DNA of 7,334 nt from Bacillota bacterium (GTDB lineage Bacteria; Bacillota; Clostridia; Oscillospirales; Ruminococcaceae), in the NCBI GenBank assembly GCA_023396215.1, contig JAEWWW010000149.1, forward strand, positions 1 through 7,334, in the 5' to 3' direction. The notes under the pieces are model-generated. The model did not search any database. It saw nothing but the letters and a program-made list of their open reading frames with translations, and was not told the DNA's origin. How positions within the stretch are numbered: position 1 is the first letter of the stretch; each line of letters starts with the position of its first letter. This document shows positions 1-5,142 of this stretch, one piece after another. A program made the position numbers and the translations under genes.

Positions 1-391
1 TTTCAATACGCTGCTTCACAATCTGGTAATAGCGCTTTTTGTTGGCGCCCCGGGCGAGTATCAGTTGGCGGTCTACCTCCAGTATCTCGGAAAGGCCGTC
101 GGCAATCCCCGGCAGCTCCTCCGCCGTGATATCGGCGGGCGAGAGGTAGACTGTCCACACCGTGCCGCTGCGGGCAAGCTCCTTGCCGTTGCGGTCGTAA
201 ATCTTGCCACGGTTGGCCTTGATGGTGGTGGTGCGCATCTGCTGCGCCAGCGCCTTTTGCTGGTAAAGCTCGGCGTCTACAAACTGTATCTGAAACAGCC
301 GCCAGATAAGCACGCCAAAGCAGAGGATGGTCATAAACGCCACCACAAACAGCATTCTGAGCTTCATTGTATTGCCGGGATTTTTTGCCAT
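1..391 (-). CDS. Class B penicillin-binding protein (PBP2/FtsI/SpoVD family), N-terminal part only
   Basis: A transpeptidase of the FtsI/SpoVD type that cross-links peptidoglycan outside the membrane; in this position (after rsmH and ftsL) it is normally the septal enzyme. Only 130 codons are present; the frame runs open off the left edge, so the transpeptidase domain with its SxxK serine is not visible. The ATG at 391 has a clear GGAGG six bases upstream (398-402). Residues 1-12 are short and cytoplasmic, and residues 13-33 form one hydrophobic membrane anchor. The motif RGKIYDRNGKELA (61-73) is the hallmark at the start of the PBP dimerisation domain. Whether it is vegetative FtsI or sporulation SpoVD, which often has C-terminal PASTA domains, cannot be decided here. 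The gene lies 411 bp after the ftsL-like gene, an unusually long gap for this cluster. Confidence 0.93.
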   Translation of the reverse strand, partial: MAKNPGNTMKLRMLFVVAFMTILCFGVLIWRLFQIQFVDAELYQQKALAQQMRTTTIKANRGKIYDRNGKELARSGTVWTVYLSPADITAEELPGIADGLSEILEVDRQLILARGANKKRYYQIVKQRIE

Positions 392-397
392 GATGCG

Positions 398-402
398 CCT
401 CC
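398..402 (-). promoter_or_regulatory. Ribosome binding site of the penicillin-binding protein gene
   Basis: GGAGG on the minus strand, six bases before the ATG at 391. It fixes the start of the truncated PBP gene and shows that translation starts independently of the distant ftsL-like gene. Confidence 0.85.
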
Positions 403-569
403 AAAAAGATGTTGGGGGGACGTTGCCCCGCTGCCGCAGCTTTTGTCATGGGGCTTTCTGAAAAGGCAGGGCGCGGGCCGCTTATGAAGCCCTCCTGTAA
501 CACCTTTCTGCCCCCAAACCAGCCCTGACCGCGGCTTTCGCGTTTTTCACAACCTGTAAGATGCCAAAG

Positions 570-648
570 CGGCAAGTTTCTTTCCGCCAGGGAGAGCAGG
601 CTTTGCAGCGGGCATTTGTTTGCTGCAAAACTGGCGGAAAGCTTGCCG
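570..648 (-). repeat. Large nested inverted repeat / RNA hairpin between ftsL and the PBP gene
   Basis: The outer stem pairs 570-576 with 642-648 (7 bp) and 580-590 with 631-641 (11 bp), separated only by a three-base bulge at 577-579. Inside it, 602-609 (TTTGCAGC) pairs perfectly with 622-629 (GCTGCAAA), with a 12-base loop. Together they make about 26 base pairs in 79 nt. No U-run follows on either strand, so this is not a normal intrinsic terminator. It could be an RNA processing or attenuation element, a small RNA or a decayed palindromic repeat. The pairing is visible; the role is unknown. Confidence 0.8.
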
Positions 649-802
649 GGGATAAGGCCCTCCCGGCCGGTTGCATGTGAGTTTCAGCGGTCAAAATCCT
701 GCTTTTAACATCCGGCGCATCAACACCTGTATTGCACCTACTACATCATTTTATTAGTCCTGCCTGTCCTCTATTCCAGACCGGGCGGCAGGGTGGGCCG
801 GG

Positions 803-1288
803 CTACTCGGCTTTTATCTGCTCCAGCAGCCCTTTGGCGGCGTCGTACAGTTTTTCGACGCTGCTGCTTTGCTCGGCCTTGGCAGAAATCTCGATGCGAT
901 CTTCCTCTTGCAGGTTAATGTAGATAATCTGGCTCTGGTCCAGCTTGCCCAGCCCCAGCTGGGTGCGGGCAAACTCCTCCAGCGTGCGCAGCGAGTTGTT
1001 GGCGTCCAGTTGCGACTTAAGCTGCACCGCCTCGCCCTGCAGGGCGCGAAGCTCGGCGTTCTGGGTGCTGATTTTGGAGCCCAGCTCGGTGAGCACCACC
1101 TGATTGTAGATGGTGAACACCACCAGCACCACCAGCACCAGCGCAAAAAAGATGGTAGAAAGCATAGGGGCAGGCTTGGCGGCGGCCTTGTTTTTCACAA
1201 CCCGAAGGCGGGGTGCGGCTTGCTCTTCTCTGGGTTCAAACCTTGATAAATCGTAAGCCTGACTGTTGTTTGTCAATACTTCCACCAT
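803..1288 (-). CDS. ftsL: FtsL-like cell division protein (septum formation initiator type)
   Basis: A 161-residue bitopic membrane protein. Residues 1-41 are charged and cytoplasmic, residues 42-65 form one hydrophobic helix (starting MLSTIFFALVLVV), and residues 66-105 look like a leucine-zipper coiled coil (TELGSKISTQNAELRALQ), followed by an EEFARTQLGLGKLD segment typical of the FtsL/DivIC superfamily and an acidic tail. Such proteins form a complex with DivIB/FtsQ and DivIC/FtsB and activate the septal PBP; the class B PBP downstream fits. Sequence conservation in this family is low, so the call rests on topology plus position after rsmH. The start is uncertain: the ATG at 1288 has AAGG immediately before it (poor spacing), and the frame is open upstream into rsmH. 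The GTG at codon 2 and TTG at codon 5 are alternatives. It lies 80 bp after rsmH. Confidence 0.82.
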   Translation of the reverse strand: MVEVLTNNSQAYDLSRFEPREEQAAPRLRVVKNKAAAKPAPMLSTIFFALVLVVLVVFTIYNQVVLTELGSKISTQNAELRALQGEAVQLKSQLDANNSLRTLEEFARTQLGLGKLDQSQIIYINLQEEDRIEISAKAEQSSSVEKLYDAAKGLLEQIKAE

Positions 1289-1368
1289 CCTTATCCATGT
1301 TCTATCTTCCGGACTGCGCCCGCCTGCTGAAAAAGCCAGTGGTTGGCGCAGCGCCCCTTCTTTCGGTT

Positions 1369-2295
1369 TTATACCCTTTCGATAACCCTTAGCTTTGCAG
1401 GCTTGCTGCGGCGGTTGACGGCCAGCTCTTCGGGGGTGGCGGTCAGCGGTTTTTTGGTGACCGCTTTGGCCCGGGGGGTGTTGCCGCATACACAGATTGG
1501 GAAATCCGGCGGGCAGGTGCAGCCCCTGCAAAAAGCCGCGAAGCTTTGTTTGACCATCCTGTCCTCCAGCGAATGAAAGGTGATGATGACAAACCGCCCA
1601 CCGGGGGCCAGACATTCAAAGGCTTTTTCGAGGCAGGCGGCGAGGCTTTCCAGCTCGCCGTTGACCGCGATGCGTATCGCCTGAAAGCTGCGTTTGGCCG
1701 GGTGCCCTGCTTCGCTGCGGGCGGCGGCGGGGATGGCCTGCTTGATAATCTCGGCCAGCTCCAGCGTGGTGGCGATGGGGGCTTTCTCCCTCGCCTGCAC
1801 AATGCGGGAGGCGATGCGGGGGGCGAAGCGCTCTTCGCCGTAGACCCGCAGGATATGGGTAATCTCCTTGGCGGAGTAGCTGTTGACCACGTCGTAGGCC
1901 GAAAGGCCGCTCTGGCTCATGCGCATGTCAAGGGGCGCGTCGGCGTTGTAGGAGAAGCCCCGTTCGGGCTTGTCCAGCTGGTGGGAGGATACCCCCAAAT
2001 CCAGCAGGATGCCGTCTGCCGCCGGGATGCCCTTGGCTGCCAGCACCTCGGGGATTTCGGAAAAGTCGGCGTGCACCACCTCGGCGCAGGGGTAGGGCGA
2101 CAATCTTTGGGTGGCGATGGCCACCGCGTCGGGGTCTTTATCAAAGGCCAGCAGCCGGCCGGTTTGCAGCCGTTTGGCAATCTCGCCCGAGTGCCCGGCT
2201 CCCCCGGCAGTACCGTCTATATAGACGCCGTCGGGCTTGATGGCAAGCCCCTGCATGCACTGCTCGAGCAAAACCGGTATGTGGGTGAATTCCAT
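1369..2295 (-). CDS. rsmH: 16S rRNA (cytosine1402-N4)-methyltransferase RsmH (MraW)
   Basis: Transfers a methyl group from S-adenosylmethionine to N4 of C1402 in the decoding centre of 16S rRNA. At 308 residues it has the usual length and is intact. The SAM-binding motif DGTAGGAGHS is at 27-36, DLGVSS at 99-104, RGFSY...PLDMRM at 112-126, the HPAKRSFQAIRIAVN block at 198-212 and ITFHSLEDR at 238-246, all diagnostic of RsmH. A cysteine cluster at residues 256-270 (CRGCTC...CVC) is common in clostridial members and may bind metal. The ATG at 2295 has only a weak site (AAAGG about 13 bases upstream), so it may depend on mraZ translation; it starts 45 bp after the mraZ stop. This is the second gene of the division cluster, co-transcribed from the MraZ-controlled promoter. 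Confidence 0.97.
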   Translation of the reverse strand: MEFTHIPVLLEQCMQGLAIKPDGVYIDGTAGGAGHSGEIAKRLQTGRLLAFDKDPDAVAIATQRLSPYPCAEVVHADFSEIPEVLAAKGIPAADGILLDLGVSSHQLDKPERGFSYNADAPLDMRMSQSGLSAYDVVNSYSAKEITHILRVYGEERFAPRIASRIVQAREKAPIATTLELAEIIKQAIPAAARSEAGHPAKRSFQAIRIAVNGELESLAACLEKAFECLAPGGRFVIITFHSLEDRMVKQSFAAFCRGCTCPPDFPICVCGNTPRAKAVTKKPLTATPEELAVNRRSKPAKLRVIERV

Positions 2296-2340
2296 CTTAA
2301 ATACCCAGCCTTTCTGGTTCTATCAAAAGCCCGGCTTGCA

Positions 2341-2760
2341 TTAGAAGCCCAGCTTTTCCATCTCTTCGGCAATGACGTCGGAGCTCAACTGGATGGGGCC
2401 GTTTTCCCAGCTTTCCTTGTTCCAGATTTCAGCCCGGTTGATGACGCCCGCCACCACCACGTCTTTATCCAGCCCTGCGTACTCACGCAGGTTGGCGGGT
2501 ATCAGCACCCTGCCCTGCTTGTCCACCTCCAGCTCGGCAGCGCCGGAGGAGAAGAACCGCTGCAGGTTGCGGGAGCTGCTCAGCGGCAGCGCCTTCAGCT
2601 TGAGGAGGATGTCCTGCCATTCCTCCATCGAGTAGACGAAGAGGCAGCCGTCAAGGCCCTTGGTGATGACAAAGCGCTCGCCCAGTTCTTCACGCAGGCG
2701 CGCGGGGAAGTTTAGCCGCCCTTTGGCGTCGATGCTGTGCTGGTATTCACCTGTCAGCAA
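2341..2760 (-). CDS. mraZ: Transcriptional regulator MraZ
   Basis: A DNA-binding protein with two tandem AbrB-like (SpoVT-AbrB fold) halves that oligomerises in a ring and represses its own division and cell wall operon. From the TTG at 2760 it has 139 residues, close to the family norm. The two DxxxR signatures are DAKGR (11-15) and DKQGR (80-84), and the N-terminus GEYQHSIDAKGR is typical. I prefer this TTG because a perfect AAGGAGGT lies at 2768-2775 and the protein then begins exactly where MraZ proteins usually do. An in-frame ATG at 2820 would add 20 unconserved residues, has no ribosome site and starts inside the operator repeats. MraZ is the first gene of mraZ-rsmH-ftsL-pbp, and its operator is seen at 2804-2833. 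Confidence 0.95.
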   Translation of the reverse strand: MLTGEYQHSIDAKGRLNFPARLREELGERFVITKGLDGCLFVYSMEEWQDILLKLKALPLSSSRNLQRFFSSGAAELEVDKQGRVLIPANLREYAGLDKDVVVAGVINRAEIWNKESWENGPIQLSSDVIAEEMEKLGF

Positions 2761-2767
2761 CCTTCCC

Positions 2768-2775
2768 ACCTCCTT
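2768..2775 (-). promoter_or_regulatory. Strong ribosome binding site that sets a TTG start for mraZ
   Basis: AAGGAGGT on the minus strand. The GGAGG core is eight bases before the TTG at 2760, which is ideal spacing. It decides the start in favour of TTG over the in-frame ATG at 2820. Confidence 0.88.
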
Positions 2776-2803
2776 GCAGTCGGGCAGGAGTTTGTCCTTA
2801 AAA

Positions 2804-2833
2804 CAACCACTCTTACCCACTTTTCACCACTTT
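2804..2833 (-). promoter_or_regulatory. MraZ operator: three 10-bp AGTGG repeats
   Basis: On the minus strand three consecutive 10-bp units read AAAGTGGTGA (2833-2824), AAAGTGGGTA (2823-2814) and AGAGTGGTTG (2813-2804). MraZ is known to bind direct repeats with a TGGGN or GTGG core spaced at 10-bp intervals upstream of its own gene. The array starts at the predicted transcription start, just after the -10 box, so bound MraZ would block initiation or promoter escape. The repeats are visible; binding is inferred from family knowledge. Confidence 0.9.
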
Positions 2834-2839
2834 TACACA

Positions 2840-2868
2840 ATTATACCCCACAAAGCGGGGGTTTGCAA
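2840..2868 (-). promoter_or_regulatory. Sigma-A type promoter of the mraZ operon
   Basis: On the minus strand TTGCAA (2868-2863), a 17-bp spacer and a perfect TATAAT (2845-2840). The transcription start should be near 2833, which gives a leader of about 73 nt that begins with the MraZ repeats. Confidence 0.88.
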
Positions 2869-2970
2869 GGGTTTTTCTCCGGAACCACCCTCTAAATTTC
2901 CTTTAATCATCGACAAATTTCGCGTTATTTATTGTGCACCTCTCCCCTTATTTTGGCCCGCCTGAAAAGG

Positions 2971-2990
2971 AAAAATCCCCCTTGGGGGAT
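2971..2990 (-). terminator. Terminator-like hairpin (third of three)
   Basis: ATCCCCC (2975-2981) faces GGGGGAT (2984-2990); the real loop is probably four bases. On the minus strand the stem is followed by TTTT. No gene ends directly before it, so it may end a small RNA or act as a back-up terminator. Confidence 0.55.
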
Positions 2991-3072
2991 GCGCCGGGGA
3001 AAATGCTTATCCCGATGATAAAAACAGTTTGCAGCGGCGGCTTTTGCCGTGGTACAAGCCGTAAAAGGGCGC

Positions 3073-3097
3073 AAAAAAACCGCCCACAGCGGGCGGT
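3073..3097 (-). terminator. Strong intrinsic terminator (second of three)
   Basis: ACCGCCC (3079-3085) pairs with GGGCGGT (3091-3097) around a five-base loop. On the minus strand it runs into seven consecutive T (3079-3073), the best U-tract in the window. It lies about 160 bp past the nearest stop codon, so it is either a back-up or the end of an unrecognised transcript. Confidence 0.75.
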
Positions 3098-3188
3098 GGG
3101 GCGAAAGGGTATCCGGCGCGGTATGGGGATTATTGCATACACCGCAATATTTATTGCTTTTGGGCAAATACAAAGCTTCCGTCGGCTT

Positions 3189-3197
3189 TGGTATAAT
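3189..3197 (+). promoter_or_regulatory. Possible plus-strand extended -10 promoter
   Basis: TGGTATAAT on the plus strand is a perfect extended -10 (TGnTATAAT). No good -35 is seen (TACAAA at 17 bp). Transcription would run antisense into the sepIVA-like gene, through a hairpin that lacks a T-tail on this strand. It may be chance in a short AT-rich pocket. Confidence 0.3.
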
Positions 3198-3212
3198 TGG
3201 TGCAGTGAAACT

Positions 3213-3239
3213 GTAAAAGGGCCGCCCAATGGGCGGCCC
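3213..3239 (-). terminator. Intrinsic terminator of the rsmD-coaD-sepIVA-like operon
   Basis: A perfect 9-bp stem, GGGCCGCCC (3219-3227) with GGGCGGCCC (3231-3239), and a three-base loop, followed on the minus strand by TTTTAC. It sits 18 bases after the double stop TAATAA of the coiled-coil gene. Confidence 0.85.
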
Positions 3240-3257
3240 CCAAATATCAGCAGGTTA

Positions 3258-3719
3258 TTACAACTGCGGCTTGCCCGCGCTGCGCAATGCCTGGCGGGTG
3301 CTCTTAATCTCGGTAACCGATTTAATCATCACCTCTTCGGCCTCGCGCAGCACGCGGTCAGAAAACTCCTGCGCCGCCTGCTTCATCTCGCGGGAGCGCT
3401 GCTGGGCCTGACTGAGCATCTCGGTCGATTTGGCCTGCGCCTCGCGCAAAATCTCCTCCTGAGAAACCAGCACCCGGGCCCGCTCCTCCGCCTTGCGCAC
3501 CAGCGTTTCGGCTTCGCGTCTGGCGACGGTCAGAATGTCGTTGCGGTCGGCGACAATGTTTTTGGCCTGCTTAATCTCGCTGGGCAGGTTCAGGCGGATA
3601 TCGTCAATCATTTCCCGCACCTTTTCGACGTCCACCACGCTGCGCCCGCCGGTGAGAGGCAGGTTCCACGCCCGGTCAATGAGATCATCCATCATATCCA
3701 GTATCTCTTCTATGTTCAT
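3258..3719 (-). CDS. SepIVA/DivIVA-like coiled-coil protein (often annotated 'ATPase')
   Basis: A 153-residue protein without membrane segments, signal peptide or any nucleotide-binding motif; the common 'ATPase' label has no support in the sequence. Residues 1-55 are a conserved head (LPLTGGRSVVDVEKVREMID at about 20-39, then NLPSEIKQAKNI), and residues 60-140 are a highly charged helical coiled coil rich in Arg, Glu, Gln and Ala. The head has the pattern I recall from actinobacterial SepIVA (P-x-T-x-G ... V ... LIDDIK ... P-x-E-x-x-x-A), a DivIVA-type envelope and division factor encoded near coaD in mycobacteria. That match is from memory and the function is inferred. The ATG at 3719 has AGAGGAG seven bases upstream; an in-frame ATG at 3854 lies inside the palindromic repeat and lacks a site. 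It is the last gene of the operon. Confidence 0.85.
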   Translation of the reverse strand: MNIEEILDMMDDLIDRAWNLPLTGGRSVVDVEKVREMIDDIRLNLPSEIKQAKNIVADRNDILTVARREAETLVRKAEERARVLVSQEEILREAQAKSTEMLSQAQQRSREMKQAAQEFSDRVLREAEEVMIKSVTEIKSTRQALRSAGKPQL

Positions 3720-3746
3720 AATCGCACTCCTCTGCTCCGTCGGATA

Positions 3747-3765
3747 TAACCCGGACGGTGGGTTA
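3747..3765. repeat. Small hairpin in the sepIVA-like leader
   Basis: TAACCC (3747-3752) pairs with GGGTTA (3760-3765) around a seven-base loop, about 30 bases upstream of the sepIVA-like start. It is followed by AATATTTTT on the plus strand, like a weak plus-strand terminator. It may be incidental. Confidence 0.35.
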
Positions 3766-3785
3766 ATATTTTTCTGGTTCGCCCA

Positions 3786-3944
3786 GGGCGTTTCTGAAAG
3801 CGGAAAACCGAGGGAAAATTCGTTGAAAACAGACGGATGCAAGGCAAAAAGCACAGGAATACTTCATGTATTCCGAGCATTTTTAACGTGGCAAGCGCTG
3901 TTTTCAGTAGAATTTGCCAAGAGTTTGAAGCTTTCAGAACGCCC
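3786..3944. repeat. 159-bp imperfect palindrome (MITE-like or intergenic repeat) at the coaD 3' end
   Basis: The block folds back on itself around 3865. The outer arms are GGGCGTTTCTGAAAGC (3786-3801) and GCTTTCAGAACGCCC (3930-3944), matching except for one extra T. Inner pairs are AAATTC/GAATTT (3816-3821/3910-3915), GAAAACAG/CTGTTTTC (3825-3832/3898-3905), A5/T5 (3846-3850/3880-3884) and GGAATAC/GTATTCC (3856-3862/3868-3874) with loop TTCAT. The right arm overlaps the last codons and stop (3934-3936) of coaD. It encodes nothing recognisable. The layout resembles a small non-autonomous inverted-repeat element; no target-site duplication is obvious. Copy number elsewhere is unknown. Confidence 0.8.
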
Positions 3945-4419
3945 CCAGCCTGCGGATAATTTCGTCGTGCAGCACAGGGGGCACAAACTGGGAGATATCG
4001 CCGCCAAACCGCGCCAGCTGCTTAATCAGGCTGGAGCTCAGGAACATGTTTTGGGTGCTGGTGGTGAGAAAGACGGTTTCGGCCTCGGGCAGCATATGCT
4101 TGTTGGTCAGCGCCATCTGAAACTCGTATTCAAAGTCGGACATCGCCCGCAGGCCCTTGACAATAGCGGCATTTTTGTACCGGCGGACATAATCCACCAG
4201 AAGGCCGCCGTAAAGGTCCACCTCAAGATTGGGGATATCGGCGGTGGCCCGGCGTATCATATCCACCCGTTCTTCACCGGTGAAGTTGGGCTGCTTGTCG
4301 GGGTTGGCCACCACCAGCACGACCACCCGGTCAAAAAGCCCGGCGGCCCGGCGCACAATATCCAGATGTCCGTTGGTAATCGGGTCAAAGCTGCCGGGGC
4401 ATATCGCTGTTCTTGTCAT
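3934..4419 (-). CDS. coaD: Phosphopantetheine adenylyltransferase CoaD
   Basis: Catalyses ATP + 4'-phosphopantetheine to dephospho-CoA + diphosphate, the penultimate step of coenzyme A synthesis, in the cytoplasm. It has 161 residues, the normal length. The nucleotidyltransferase motif TNGH is at 15-18 (His18) after PGSFDPI, Lys42 is in the expected place, KGLRAMSDFEYEFQMA starts at 88 with Arg91, and the FLSSSLIK block (127-133) matches the ISSTxxR-type motif of the superfamily. Its ATG overlaps the rsmD stop as ATGA, which implies coupled translation; a modest GAGGA lies about 12 bases upstream. The final residues (GAF) and TGA stop lie within the right arm of a palindromic repeat, so the C-terminal end may have been shaped by that element. 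Confidence 0.97.
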   Translation of the reverse strand: MTRTAICPGSFDPITNGHLDIVRRAAGLFDRVVVLVVANPDKQPNFTGEERVDMIRRATADIPNLEVDLYGGLLVDYVRRYKNAAIVKGLRAMSDFEYEFQMALTNKHMLPEAETVFLTTSTQNMFLSSSLIKQLARFGGDISQFVPPVLHDEIIRRLGAF

Positions 4420-4967
4420 TCTGTTTCTGCGTCCTCTCTGCGGTAGACGGTCACCATCTTTTTACCGTAACGGTACTGCCGGTAGATTTTGAAAGCCTCC
4501 ACCGTGGGCGGCAGTTGCTCTTTCAGGCCGGTTTCACAGAGGATAACCCCATTGGGGGACATTTTGGGAGCCAGCATCGGCAGCGCTTTTTCCGCCATGC
4601 CCTGCCCGTAGGGCGGGTCAAGGAGGGCGATATCAAACAGCTCGCTGGTGCTGGCGAGAAAGCCCTGATAATCCATCGCCGCCACCCTGCCCTGCCTGGC
4701 AAGGCCGGTGGAGGCCAGATTTTCGCGCACCACCGCCTGTGACTCGCGGGAGCTGTCGACAAACACACAGAAGCGCGCCCCGCGGCTGAGGGCCTCGATG
4801 CCCAGCTGCCCGGAACCGGCGAAAAGGTCGAGGACGTTGGCCCCCTCCACCTCAAACTGAATGATGCTGAAGATGGCCTCTTTGACCATATCGGTGGTGG
4901 GGCGCACATCCAGCCCCGGCAGCGTTTTGAGCTTTCTGCCCCGGGCAGTGCCTGTAATCACTCTCAT
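4416..4967 (-). CDS. rsmD: 16S rRNA (guanine966-N2)-methyltransferase RsmD
   Basis: Methylates N2 of G966 in 16S rRNA using S-adenosylmethionine, acting on assembled or nearly assembled 30S particles. It has 183 residues, as usual. It begins MRVITGTARGRKL; VRPTTDMVKEAIFSII (21-36) is the family's N-terminal signature, DLFAGSG (47-53) is the SAM motif and DPPY (117-120) is the catalytic motif of N-directed methyltransferases. Gln54 and Ile57 replace the usual Ala and Leu in FAGSGALGLEALSRGA, a minor change. The ATG at 4967 is preceded by AAGGAAG about eight bases upstream. It is the first gene of a three-gene operon, with its own promoter just behind uvrC and a folded leader. Confidence 0.96.
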   Translation of the reverse strand: MRVITGTARGRKLKTLPGLDVRPTTDMVKEAIFSIIQFEVEGANVLDLFAGSGQLGIEALSRGARFCVFVDSSRESQAVVRENLASTGLARQGRVAAMDYQGFLASTSELFDIALLDPPYGQGMAEKALPMLAPKMSPNGVILCETGLKEQLPPTVEAFKIYRQYRYGKKMVTVYRREDAETE

Positions 4968-5107
4968 ATCTTTAACTTCCTTGTCTGTTTAAACTGCGTT
5001 TGGTATTGCCTAAAGCAGCCGGCCGCAAGGGCTTTGCTCACAGTACCACGACGCGAATAACCGCGTCTGCCGCTGCTTTGCAGGGGCAGCGGGGCTGGCA
5101 GCCTTTG
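4968..5107 (-). promoter_or_regulatory. Structured 5' leader of the rsmD operon
   Basis: The predicted untranslated leader is about 140 nt. Two adjacent perfect hairpins stand near its 5' end: 5086-5092 with 5070-5076 (CCGCTGC/GCAGCGG, 7 bp, 9-base loop) and 5062-5067 with 5050-5055 (GACGCG/CGCGTC, 6 bp, 6-base loop). A weaker AAAGC/GCTTT pairing lies at 5012-5035. None has a U-run, so they are not standard terminators. I do not recognise a known riboswitch or ribosomal-protein leader. Confidence 0.5.
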
Positions 5108-5113
5108 GCTTTT

Positions 5114-5142
5114 ATTATGATGTGTTTTAAAACCTCTGTCAA
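5114..5142 (-). promoter_or_regulatory. Near-consensus promoter of the rsmD-coaD operon, overlapping the uvrC stop
   Basis: On the minus strand a perfect -35 TTGACA (5142-5137), a 17-bp spacer and a -10 CATAAT (5119-5114). The TGA inside the -35 box is the uvrC stop codon (5141-5139). The start of transcription should be near 5107. Confidence 0.88.

Larger units (their letters stand above)
392..802. other. 411-bp non-coding gap inside the division cluster
   Basis: The stretch between the ftsL-like stop and the PBP start carries no reading frame with protein-like composition and no good ribosome site followed by a start codon. An open frame at 482-694 on the minus strand lacks a ribosome site, any recognisable motif and gene-like composition. 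The only clear structure is the nested inverted repeat at 570-648. I found no convincing promoter. In most Firmicutes these two genes are nearly adjacent, so the gap itself is unusual. Confidence 0.7.
2869..3257. other. Non-coding region between the sepIVA-like operon and the mraZ promoter
   Basis: About 390 bp without a convincing gene. Minus-strand open frames of 82 and 93 codons cross the terminator hairpins and have no ribosome site or recognisable protein character. The stretch holds three minus-strand terminator-like hairpins (2971-2990, 3073-3097, 3213-3239), a small CGGC/GCCG hairpin near 3038 and an isolated plus-strand extended -10 motif at 3189-3197. Confidence 0.7.

Noticed and set aside
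3..575. A 190-codon minus-strand frame over the PBP N-terminus
   Set aside because: It is the wrong frame. The neighbouring frame from 391 has a ribosome site, a membrane anchor and the RGKIYDRNGK motif.
482..694. A 70-codon minus-strand frame in the ftsL-PBP gap
   Set aside because: It crosses the large hairpin, lacks a ribosome site and has no protein-like pattern. A GGAGG near 505-512 has no start codon at suitable spacing.
1289..1615. N-terminal extension of the ftsL-like gene into rsmH
   Set aside because: The frame is open, but the extra 109 residues are an out-of-frame shadow of the conserved RsmH C-terminus with no homology pattern.
1546..2715. A 389-codon plus-strand open frame across rsmH and mraZ
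   Set aside because: It runs antisense through two clearly real genes and their spacer, and has no family motifs.
2804..2833. Three 10-bp direct repeats as a possible short CRISPR or tandem repeat
   Set aside because: There are no spacers, the unit is 10 bp, and the position and AGTGG core fit an MraZ operator.
2925..3229. Minus-strand frames of 82 and 93 codons in the gap before mraZ
   Set aside because: Both pass through strong terminator hairpins, lack ribosome sites and show no recognisable domain.
3720..3854. Upstream ATG extension of the sepIVA-like gene
   Set aside because: It would begin inside the palindromic repeat, with no ribosome site, whereas the ATG at 3719 has AGAGGAG at good spacing.
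4416..4419. ATGA overlap between rsmD and coaD as something unusual
   Set aside because: Four-base stop/start overlaps are ordinary in bacterial operons and simply suggest coupled translation.
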